Of a stretch of 8,332 nucleotides of DNA, positions 1 through 6,258 are shown piece by piece. The notes under the pieces were generated by a model. The model was given only the letters and a program-made list of their open reading frames with translations. It ran no database searches and was not told where the DNA came from. The stretch is taken from positions 1-8,332 of the forward strand of contig JAEZEY010000340.1 of NCBI GenBank assembly GCA_023432845.1. Direction: 5' to 3'. Numbering within the stretch: the first letter of the stretch is position 1; every line of letters starts with the position of its first letter. A program made the translations under genes and the position numbers. The stretch comes from Pseudomonadota bacterium. Lineage in GTDB: Bacteria > Pseudomonadota > Alphaproteobacteria > Rhizobiales > Xanthobacteraceae.

Positions 1-363
<363 letters not shown>

Positions 364-1728
364 ATGCTCGCCCCGGCCAAGTCACTCTTCGATCAATCCG
401 TGCTCACCGAGCGCGCCGAAAAGCTGGTGAAGGCGGCGCACGCCGCCGGCGCCGCCGCCGCGGATGCGGTGGCCGTGCGCGGCCTGTCGCAATCGATCGA
501 AGTGCGCGACGGCCAGGTCGAGGAAAGCGAAAGCTCGGAGGGCGACGATCTCGGCCTGCGCGTGCTGGTCGGCCAGCGCCAGGCGGTGGTCTCCACCAAC
601 GACACCTCGCCGGACGGCTTCCAGACCTTGGCCGAGCGCGCGGTGGCGATGGCGCGCGTCGCGCCCGAGGACAAGTTCGCCGGCCTCGCCGAAGCCGAAC
701 TGCTGGCCCGCGAATTTCCCGATCTCGATCTCATCGACGACAAGCTGCCGGCCGTCGCCGATCTCGAGGCGATGGCGCGCAAGGCCGAAGAAGCCGCGCT
801 CGCGGTCAAGGGCGTCAGCAAGTCAGGCGGCGCGTCCGCTTCTGCCGGTATCGGCGGCATGGTGCTGGTGACCAGTCACGGTTTCCGCGGCGCCTATCTC
901 GGCTCGCGTCACGGCGTCTCGGTGATGGCGATCGCCGGCGAAGGCACCGGCATGGAACGCGACTATGATTACTCCTCGACGCTGCACGCCGAGGATCTGG
1001 AGAAGCCGGAAGCGATCGGCCGCAGCGCCGGGACACGCGCCGTGGCCCGGCTCAATCCGCGCAAGGTCACGACGCGCAAGGTGCCGGTGGTGTTCGACCC
1101 GCGCGTCGCCTCATCACTGGTCTCGCATCTCGCCGGCGCCATCAACGGTTCGTCGATCGCGCGCAAGACCTCGTTCCTGCGCGACAAGATGGGCGCCAAG
1201 CTGTTCGCCGACGGCATCCGCATCATCGACGATCCGCTGCGCAAGCGCGGCTTGCGCTCGCATCCCTTCGATGGCGAAGGCGTCGCCGGCAAGAGGATGG
1301 CGCTGATCGACGATGGCGTGCTCACCACCTGGATCCTCGATTGCGCCACGGCGCGCGAACTCGGTCTCAAGACCACCGGCCACGCCGCGCGCGGCGCGTC
1401 CTCGACTCCGTCGCCATCGGCGTCGAACCTGCACATGGAGCCGGGCAAGCTGTCGCCCGAGGAACTGATCGCCAACATCAAGGACGGCTTCTACGTCACC
1501 GATCTGATCGGCAGCGGCGTCAACGGCGTCACCGGCGATTACAGCCGCGGCGCCTCCGGCTTCTGGATCGAGAACGGCCAGCGCACTTATGCGGTAAGCG
1601 AAGTCACCATCGCCGGCCACCTGCTCGACATGTTCAAAAGCCTGACGCCGGCCAATGACCTGGTCTTCAAGTATGCGACCAACGCGCCGACCCTAAGGCT
1701 GGAGGGCCTGACCGTTGCGGGTCAGTAA
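364..1728 (+). CDS. pmbA: PmbA/TldE-family metalloprotease subunit
   Basis: The 454-residue product is the usual length for PmbA (TldE). In the family, TldD carries the HExxxH zinc site and TldE/PmbA is its partner without it; the pair degrades or trims peptides in the cytosol (microcin B17 maturation and CcdA antitoxin breakdown in E. coli). No HExxxH is present here, which fits TldE rather than TldD. Visible family signatures are PFDGEG near residues 301-306, the strongly conserved GVNGVTGDYSRGASGF at 385-400, and EVTIAGHLLDMF at 413-424 followed by the C-terminal APTLRLEGL strand. The ATG at 364 is chosen because the family begins with this kind of short Ala-rich helix and a modest GAAAG lies 7 bases upstream; the frame continues back to 163 without plausible protein. 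The stop overlaps the start of the next gene. tldD is not in the window. Confidence 0.93.
   Translation: MLAPAKSLFDQSVLTERAEKLVKAAHAAGAAAADAVAVRGLSQSIEVRDGQVEESESSEGDDLGLRVLVGQRQAVVSTNDTSPDGFQTLAERAVAMARVAPEDKFAGLAEAELLAREFPDLDLIDDKLPAVADLEAMARKAEEAALAVKGVSKSGGASASAGIGGMVLVTSHGFRGAYLGSRHGVSVMAIAGEGTGMERDYDYSSTLHAEDLEKPEAIGRSAGTRAVARLNPRKVTTRKVPVVFDPRVASSLVSHLAGAINGSSIARKTSFLRDKMGAKLFADGIRIIDDPLRKRGLRSHPFDGEGVAGKRMALIDDGVLTTWILDCATARELGLKTTGHAARGASSTPSPSASNLHMEPGKLSPEELIANIKDGFYVTDLIGSGVNGVTGDYSRGASGFWIENGQRTYAVSEVTIAGHLLDMFKSLTPANDLVFKYATNAPTLRLEGLTVAGQ
1701..1706 (+). promoter_or_regulatory. Ribosome binding site selecting a TTG start
   Basis: GGAGGG sits inside the last codons of pmbA, 8 bases before the TTG at 1715. 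It is a near-perfect Shine-Dalgarno sequence and is the reason for choosing TTG. No ATG or GTG with a comparable site follows before the conserved part of the protein. The arrangement implies translational coupling to pmbA. Confidence 0.7.
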
Positions 1729-2527
1729 TCTTTCCAATGCCGCATCGTTGCGCGCGCCTCTCGAAGCGATCCTGCGCGAGGCGGGCGAGATCGCGCTCGA
1801 AACGTCGCGCCGCGAATTCAAGCGGTGGACCAAGGGCCACGACAACTCGCCGGTGAGCGAGGCCGACCTCGCCGTCAACGACTTCCTCAAGATCCGCCTG
1901 CCGGCGCTGGTGCCGACTGCCGGCTGGCTGTCGGAAGAAACCGAAGACAATCCGGCGGCGCGTGCCACCGACACAATCTGGATCGTCGATCCAATCGACG
2001 GCACGCGCGCCTTCATCACCAAGCGTCCCGACTGGACGATCTGCGTGGCGCTGGTCGATCGCGGCCGGCCGCAGCTTGCCGGTGTTTATGCGCCGGTGAC
2101 GGACGAGATGTTTGTGGCCGCCGCCGGCTTCGGCGCGACGCGCAACGGCGTGCCAATTGGCGTCAGTGGCGGCGGCGGCCTGAGCGGCGCGCGGCTCGCC
2201 GGTCCACGACGCTACGTCGATCGTCTGGCGGCGCTCTCGCCGGGGACGCAACCGCAGTCCAAGGTCCACTCGCTGGCGCTGCGGCTGACCCGCGTCGCCG
2301 AGGGCGCGTTCGATGTCGCCCTGTCGTCACCGGGGAGTCACGATTGGGATCTAGCTGCTGCCGACCTTCTCATTCATGAGGCCGGCGGCATTCTGACCGA
2401 TATCGCCGGCCGCGGCCTGCGCTATAACCTGCCGGAACCGACTCATGGCGCGCTGGTCGCCGCGAGCACCGGCCGCCATGGCGTGCTCATCGACCTGATG
2501 CGCGAGCGCCTGCCGGAATTCGCCTGA
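1715..2527 (+). CDS. Inositol monophosphatase-superfamily phosphatase, CysQ-like
   Basis: This 270-residue enzyme belongs to the metal-dependent inositol monophosphatase superfamily. The metal site is clear: Glu74-Glu75 in LSEETED, the signature DPIDGTRAF at 92-100 (Asp92, Asp95), and HDWDLAAADLL at 209-219 with Asp212. The N-terminal SPVSEADLAVNDFL at 45-58 is also typical. The Phe-Ile following DGTRA resembles bisphosphate nucleotidases of the CysQ type, which turn 3'-phosphoadenosine 5'-phosphate into AMP and relieve its toxicity after sulfate activation or phosphopantetheine transfer. Histidinol-phosphate or inositol-phosphate phosphatase activity cannot be excluded from motifs alone, so no symbol is given. 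The TTG start overlaps the pmbA stop by 14 bases and is backed by GGAGGG 8 bases upstream. The next gene follows after 39 bases, so the three probably share a transcript. Confidence 0.88.
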   Translation: MRVSNLSNAASLRAPLEAILREAGEIALETSRREFKRWTKGHDNSPVSEADLAVNDFLKIRLPALVPTAGWLSEETEDNPAARATDTIWIVDPIDGTRAFITKRPDWTICVALVDRGRPQLAGVYAPVTDEMFVAAAGFGATRNGVPIGVSGGGGLSGARLAGPRRYVDRLAALSPGTQPQSKVHSLALRLTRVAEGAFDVALSSPGSHDWDLAAADLLIHEAGGILTDIAGRGLRYNLPEPTHGALVAASTGRHGVLIDLMRERLPEFA

Positions 2528-2566
2528 ATAGTTCACCCGCCGGAACCGACCCCCGAGGATCAATTA

Positions 2567-2809
2567 ATGTCCGAACCCGACAAGCAACTTCTGCACCTGG
2601 TCATCGGCGGCGAACTGACCAGTTTGGAAGGCGTCGAATTCAAGGACCTGAGCAAGGTCGACCTGGTCGGCGTCTACCCGAACTACGCCTCGGCCTATGC
2701 GGTGTGGAAGGCCAAGGCCCAGCAGACGGTGGACAATGCGCAGATGCGCTACTTCATCGTGCACCTGCACCGCCTGCTGGATCCGGACAAGCCGGACAGG
2801 CGCGATTAG
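2567..2809 (+). CDS. DUF4170 domain protein, small conserved
   Basis: The 80-residue protein matches my memory of DUF4170, a short family largely confined to Alphaproteobacteria and without assigned function. Its whole length is domain: an N-terminal LHLVIGGEL strand (9-17), EFKDLSKVDLVGVYPNY in the middle (24-40), then an amphipathic AYAVWKAKAQQTVDNA helix (43-58) and the end strand MRYFIVHLHRLLDP (60-73). There is no signal peptide, membrane segment or cysteine, so it is probably a compact cytosolic protein. The ATG has GAGG 8 bases upstream. It sits 39 bases after the phosphatase gene and 117 bases before the DUF374-waaA-lpxK trio, so a link to envelope lipid synthesis is possible but rests on position alone. 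Confidence 0.85.
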   Translation: MSEPDKQLLHLVIGGELTSLEGVEFKDLSKVDLVGVYPNYASAYAVWKAKAQQTVDNAQMRYFIVHLHRLLDPDKPDRRD

Positions 2810-2926
2810 GCGGTCCAAAAACCGCGGAATTTGCTGTTATTTCGACATCGAGACCGGCGCCCCGGAACATGCTAGACCGAGGCCTCCAGCCACGTGCCCC
2901 CTTCTGAGACGAGCGACGAGTAACCG
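2810..2926 (+). other. Gap between DUF4170 gene and DUF374 gene, small hairpin
   Basis: This is the longest spacer within the plus-strand series. A 5-bp inverted repeat, GCGGT (2810-2814) / ACCGC (2821-2825), starts at the base after the DUF4170 stop; no T-run follows, so it is not a standard intrinsic terminator. The local dip in GC at 2827-2847 and a TGCTAGAC at 2870-2877 could be parts of an internal promoter for the lipid A trio, but no good -35 box is visible at 16-18 bases. Whether the operon divides here is open. Confidence 0.3.
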
Positions 2927-3655
2927 ATGCCATTGATGAAGCGGATCGTCGCATCGGCCGCCTTCCAGTCCGCCGCGGGTTCGATCGCCGCAAATTACCT
3001 GCGCCTAGTGTGGCACACCAGCCGCGTCGTTCACGACCTGCCCTTCAGGTACGAGGACGTCGAGACGCCGGCGATCATCGCCTTCTGGCACGGCCAGCAC
3101 TTCCTTACGCCTTTTATCAAGCGCCAGAACAAGAGCTACCGTGCCAAGGTGCTGATCTCGCGTCACCGCGATGGCGAGATCAATGCCCGCGCCGCCGAGA
3201 AGCTTGGCATCGAAACCATCCGCGGCTCCGGCGCGCATAACGGCGAGTTTCACCGCAAGGGCGGGATAACGGCCTTCAAGGAGATGGTCGACGCTCTGAG
3301 CGAGGGCTACAATGTCGCGCTCACCGCCGACGTGCCGAAAGTGTCGCGCGTCTGCGGCATGGGCGTCATCAAGCTGGCGCAGCACTCGCAGTGCCCCATC
3401 TATCCGATCGCCATCGCCTCGTCCCGGCGCATCGAACTCGACAACTGGGACAAGAGCGCCATCAACCTGCCATTCTCGCGCATCGCTTTCAGCGGCTGCG
3501 GCCCGTTCCGCGTGCCGGCCGATGCCGATCAATCGACCCTCGAGGCAAAGCGACTGGAAATCGAAGCCGCGCTCAATACGATGACCGAGCGCGCCTATGC
3601 CATCGTCGACGGCAAACCGGTGCCGCCGATGCCGCAGCTTGGAGATGCGGCATGA
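2927..3655 (+). CDS. DUF374 lysophospholipid/lipid A acyltransferase-like protein
   Basis: The 242-residue product fits the DUF374 family, distant relatives of glycerolipid acyltransferases. Conserved blocks in order: FWHGQHF (53-59), VLISRHRDGEINARAAEKLG (75-94), the RGSG block (99-102) with an insertion before KGG (111-113), and TADVPKVSRVCGMGVIKLA (133-151). In most DUF374 proteins the last block reads roughly DGPRGP; here it is DVPKVS. Residues 11-30 are moderately hydrophobic and may associate with the membrane. The gene overlaps waaA by ATGA and waaA overlaps lpxK, so a role in lipid A is likely. The epsilonproteobacterial secondary acyltransferase LpxJ was, as I recall, assigned to DUF374, which supports acyl transfer to Kdo-lipid A or its precursor as a hypothesis, not a proven activity. 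ATG 2927 is used; ATG 2936 is possible, and neither has a strong ribosome site. Confidence 0.83.
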   Translation: MPLMKRIVASAAFQSAAGSIAANYLRLVWHTSRVVHDLPFRYEDVETPAIIAFWHGQHFLTPFIKRQNKSYRAKVLISRHRDGEINARAAEKLGIETIRGSGAHNGEFHRKGGITAFKEMVDALSEGYNVALTADVPKVSRVCGMGVIKLAQHSQCPIYPIAIASSRRIELDNWDKSAINLPFSRIAFSGCGPFRVPADADQSTLEAKRLEIEAALNTMTERAYAIVDGKPVPPMPQLGDAA

Positions 3656-4956
3656 GTGCACGGCTCACCCTAGCGCTGCACACCTACCGCACCTTGTCGC
3701 GGCTGCTGATGCCACTCGCGCCGGCACTGCTGGCGCGCCGTTTGAAGCGCGGCAAGGAAATCGGCGAGCGGCTTGACGAGCGCTATGGCAGGAGCGGGAT
3801 CGAACGGCCGCCGGGCTCGTTGGTCTGGCTGCACGGCGCCAGCGTCGGTGAACTCGTCAGTGCCTTGCCGCTGATCGAGCGCATCGCGGCGCAGGGCGTC
3901 AACATGCTGGTCACCTCCGGCACGGTGACATCGGCCGAGATGGCGGGACGCCGCCTGCCGCCCGGCGTCATCCATCAGTTCGTGCCGCTCGATGCGCCGA
4001 TGTATATGCGCCGCTTCCTCGACCGCTGGCGGCCCGATCTGGCGCTGCTCGTCGAATCCGATCTGTGGCCGAACATGGTGATCGAAACCTCGCAGCGCGG
4101 CGTGCCGATGATCCTCATCAACGGCCGCATGTCGGAAACCTCGTTCACGCGCTGGCAGCGCCTGCCGCGCACCATCTTCAATCTGCTGCGCCGCTTCGAT
4201 CTGTGCCTCGCCGGCACGCCGGCCGATGCGCTGCGCCTGACCGAACTCGGCGCGCCGCGCGTCGTCACCACCGGCAATCTCAAGCTCGACGTGCCGGCGC
4301 CGCCGGCCGACGCCGCAAAACTCCAGGCGCTCGGCGATGCCATCGGCGCCCGGCCAATGATCGCGGCGGCCTCGACCCATCCGGGCGAAGACGCACCGAT
4401 CATCGAGGCGCATCTGCGGCTGCGCGGCAATTTCCCCGGCCTGCTGACCTTGATCGCGCCGCGCCATCCCGAACGCGGCGCGGAGATCATGAACCTGGCG
4501 CGCGAGGCCGGGCTGAACGCGGCGCAACGCTCGCTCGGCCAGCCGCTCACCGCCAGAACAGAAATCTATGTTGCGGACACGATGGGCGAGCTCGGCCTGA
4601 TCTATCGGCTGGCGGAAGCGGTGTTCGTCGGCGGCTCGCTGGTCGAGCATGGCGGGCAGAATCCGATCGAGCCGGCCAAGCTAGGGGCCGCGATCCTGCA
4701 CGGTCCGCATGTCTGGAACTTCGCCGACATCTACGACGCCCTCGACGCCGCCCACGGCGCCGAACGCGTCGAAGACGCCGACCGCCTCACCGCCGCCTTC
4801 GCCGCGCTGCTGGCCAGCAACGATACACGCAAGAACGTAACTGCTGCGGCGCGGCGCACCGTCGACGCACTTGGCGGCGCGCTGTCGCGCACGCTGCAGT
4901 CGCTCGATCCTTATCTGATGCATCTGATGCTGCGCGGGCGAGGCGACCATGCGTGA
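3652..4956 (+). CDS. waaA: 3-deoxy-D-manno-octulosonic acid (Kdo) transferase
   Basis: WaaA (KdtA, glycosyltransferase family 30) transfers Kdo from CMP-Kdo to tetraacyl lipid IVA at the cytoplasmic face of the inner membrane, linking lipid A to the core sugar. The 434-residue length is normal. The N-terminal stretch around residues 5-30 is the usual hydrophobic/basic membrane anchor. WLHGASVGE (59-67) contains the family's catalytic Glu (Glu67). Further signatures are VESDLWPN, NGRMS, the STHPGED start of the C-terminal Rossmann domain, APRHPER, and GGSLVEHGGQNPIEPAKLG, which in the family binds CMP-Kdo. The ATG at 3652 overlaps the upstream stop as ATGA and has GGAG 7 bases before it; the frame is open further upstream only as a shadow of the DUF374 gene. 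It overlaps lpxK by 8 bases. Whether it adds one or two Kdo residues cannot be read from the sequence. Confidence 0.96.
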   Translation: MSARLTLALHTYRTLSRLLMPLAPALLARRLKRGKEIGERLDERYGRSGIERPPGSLVWLHGASVGELVSALPLIERIAAQGVNMLVTSGTVTSAEMAGRRLPPGVIHQFVPLDAPMYMRRFLDRWRPDLALLVESDLWPNMVIETSQRGVPMILINGRMSETSFTRWQRLPRTIFNLLRRFDLCLAGTPADALRLTELGAPRVVTTGNLKLDVPAPPADAAKLQALGDAIGARPMIAAASTHPGEDAPIIEAHLRLRGNFPGLLTLIAPRHPERGAEIMNLAREAGLNAAQRSLGQPLTARTEIYVADTMGELGLIYRLAEAVFVGGSLVEHGGQNPIEPAKLGAAILHGPHVWNFADIYDALDAAHGAERVEDADRLTAAFAALLASNDTRKNVTAAARRTVDALGGALSRTLQSLDPYLMHLMLRGRGDHA

Positions 4957-5938
4957 GCCCGCCTTTTGGTGGCGTCCACCGGGGCTCGTCTCGAGCCTGC
5001 TGGCGCCGCTGGGGGCGGCCTATGGCATCATCGCGGAGCGGCGCATGACCCGGCGCGGCGCGCTCGCCGGCATTCCGGTGATCTGCGTCGGCAATTTCAC
5101 GCTCGGCGGCACCGGCAAGACGCCGACGGCGCTGATGCTGGTGGCTTTATTGCGGGAGTTGGGCGCGACGCCGTTCTTTCTGACACGCGGCTATGGCGGA
5201 TCGGTCGAAGGTCCGCACCGCGTCGATCATGAGAAGGACAGCGCCGCGCAGGTCGGCGACGAGGCACTGCTTCTGGCGCGCTCGGCTCCAACGATCGTGG
5301 CGCGCGACCGCGTGCTCGGCGCCGCTTTCGCCAAGGCGATGGGCGCGAGTGTCGTCGTCATGGACGATGGCTTGCAGAACCCGTCGCTTGCCAAGACGCT
5401 GACCATCGCCGTAGTCGATGGTAAGCGCGGCATCGGCAATGGCTTGGTGTTTCCCGCCGGACCCTTGCGCGCGCCGCTCAACATCCAGATGACGCGGTGC
5501 GATGTGCTGCTGGTCGTCGGGGAGTTCGATGGCGCCCGTGCCGTCGTCGCGCGCGCCGGAACGCGGCCGGTGCTGCATGGCCGCCTCGTGCCAGAGCCGA
5601 CTGCGGTTTCTTCATTGCACGCGCGGAAGGTTTTGGCGTTCGCTGGTATCGGCGACCCGGACAAGTTCTTTGCCACCGCCGAGCAGGCCGGCATCGCCAT
5701 CGCAGAGCGCCGCGCCTTCGCCGATCACCACCGCTTCAGCGCAGAAGAAGCCGCCGAACTGGTGATGAACGCCGAACACGACGGGCTGTCGCTGCTGACC
5801 ACCGAGAAGGACCGGGCGCGCATGGCCGGCGATCCGGCGCTCGCCGCGCTGGCGGCGAAGGCGCATGTGCTGCCGGTGACGATGGTGGTCGAGGAGAACG
5901 AGAAATTGCGCACGTTGATCGCGCGAGCGATCGCTTAG
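4949..5938 (+). CDS. lpxK: Tetraacyldisaccharide 4'-kinase
   Basis: LpxK phosphorylates the 4' position of the tetraacylated disaccharide 1-phosphate with ATP, giving lipid IVA, the acceptor for WaaA encoded just upstream. The 329-residue protein has an N-terminal amphipathic/hydrophobic segment (about 12-30) that places the family at the membrane, then the P-loop region VGNFTLGGTGKTP (47-59), LTRGYGG (78-84), GDEALLLA (103-110), and MDDGLQNP (138-145), where the paired Asp lies beside the active site. The C-terminal part has FAGIGDPDKFF (231-241), ADHHRF (258-263) and TTEKD (284-288), all typical. The ATG lies inside the last codons of waaA with GAGG 5 bases upstream, so translation is probably coupled. 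The TAG stop overlaps the stop of the convergent DUF2093 gene; no terminator is visible between them. Confidence 0.96.
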   Translation: MREPAFWWRPPGLVSSLLAPLGAAYGIIAERRMTRRGALAGIPVICVGNFTLGGTGKTPTALMLVALLRELGATPFFLTRGYGGSVEGPHRVDHEKDSAAQVGDEALLLARSAPTIVARDRVLGAAFAKAMGASVVVMDDGLQNPSLAKTLTIAVVDGKRGIGNGLVFPAGPLRAPLNIQMTRCDVLLVVGEFDGARAVVARAGTRPVLHGRLVPEPTAVSSLHARKVLAFAGIGDPDKFFATAEQAGIAIAERRAFADHHRFSAEEAAELVMNAEHDGLSLLTTEKDRARMAGDPALAALAAKAHVLPVTMVVEENEKLRTLIARAIA

Positions 5939-6159
5939 GGCTGCGGCGTGTCGCGGTAGCGCTGCAGCACCGCCTCCGGCGTGGCATAGGCTTCCTGGCG
6001 GTCCACGCTCCAATATTTCAATTCATCGATCGCGATCGGCGCGCCGGTGACCGCGCAGCGCACGAAGCCGCCGGGCCGCACCACGCGAAAATCACCATCG
6101 AGATATCTGACCTCGGCCTCGCCATGGGAGGGCTGGCTGGGATCGAAACGGTTGAGCAA
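5935..6159 (-). CDS. DUF2093 domain protein, small conserved
   Basis: Read from the TTG at 6159, this is a 74-residue protein starting MLNRFDPSQ. It carries the whole of the DUF2093 pattern: GEAEVRYLDGDFRVVRPGGF, then VRCAVTGAPIAIDELKYWSV and QEAYATPEAVLQR. DUF2093 is, to my knowledge, an alphaproteobacterial family of unknown function. There is a single Cys and no membrane segment. The start is decided by GGAG 7 bases upstream of TTG; an in-frame ATG at 6186 would add 9 residues (MRSYLWRLP) but has no ribosome site and lies outside the conserved domain. The gene converges on lpxK and the two stop codons overlap within TTAG (5935-5938). It follows xseA in the same direction after 99 bases and could be read from the xseA promoter. 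Confidence 0.82.
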   Translation of the reverse strand: MLNRFDPSQPSHGEAEVRYLDGDFRVVRPGGFVRCAVTGAPIAIDELKYWSVDRQEAYATPEAVLQRYRDTPQP

Positions 6160-6166
6160 AGGCAGT

Positions 6167-6170
6167 CTCC
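6167..6170 (-). promoter_or_regulatory. Ribosome binding site selecting TTG of the DUF2093 gene
   Basis: On the minus strand GGAG precedes the TTG at 6159-6157 by 7 bases. It falls inside the longer open frame that begins with ATG at 6186, and that ATG has only TTTATTT before it. This favours the shorter 74-residue product. Confidence 0.6.
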
Positions 6171-6199
6171 AAAGGTACGAACGCATAAATAAAGATAGT

Positions 6200-6244
6200 C
6201 GCTTCAGTGCGGGAGCGAAACCCCCTGAAAAGGGCGCTGAAACG
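6200..6244 (-). terminator. Stem-loop between xseA and the DUF2093 gene, possible terminator or leader
   Basis: Outer arms CGCTTCAG (6200-6207) and CTGAAACG (6237-6244) pair over 8 positions. In minus-strand RNA the one imperfect pair is G-U, while in plus-strand RNA it is C-A, so the structure suits transcripts leaving xseA. An inner 4-bp stem, CCCT (6223-6226) / AGGG (6231-6234), sits in the loop. Downstream on the minus strand the sequence becomes T-rich (about 6187-6198). This could be a weak xseA terminator or attenuating leader of the DUF2093 gene; there is no uninterrupted U-tract. Confidence 0.35.
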
Positions 6245-6258
6245 CGTCGTTTTGCCTA

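Noticed and set aside
2431..2550. Exact 12-base repeat GCCGGAACCGAC at 2431-2442 and 2539-2550
   Set aside because: Short GC-rich match with no symmetrical or regulatory arrangement; chance is sufficient.
3391..3651. Longer waaA start at 3391
   Set aside because: The upstream part is a shadow of the DUF374 gene; ATG 3652 has GGAG and an ATGA overlap.
3670..4650. 326-codon minus-strand open frame across waaA
   Set aside because: It is a shadow of waaA with biased composition and no family motifs.
4065..5048. 327-codon plus-strand frame across the waaA/lpxK junction
   Set aside because: It is rich in Arg/Ala with no domain, and waaA and lpxK fully explain the region.
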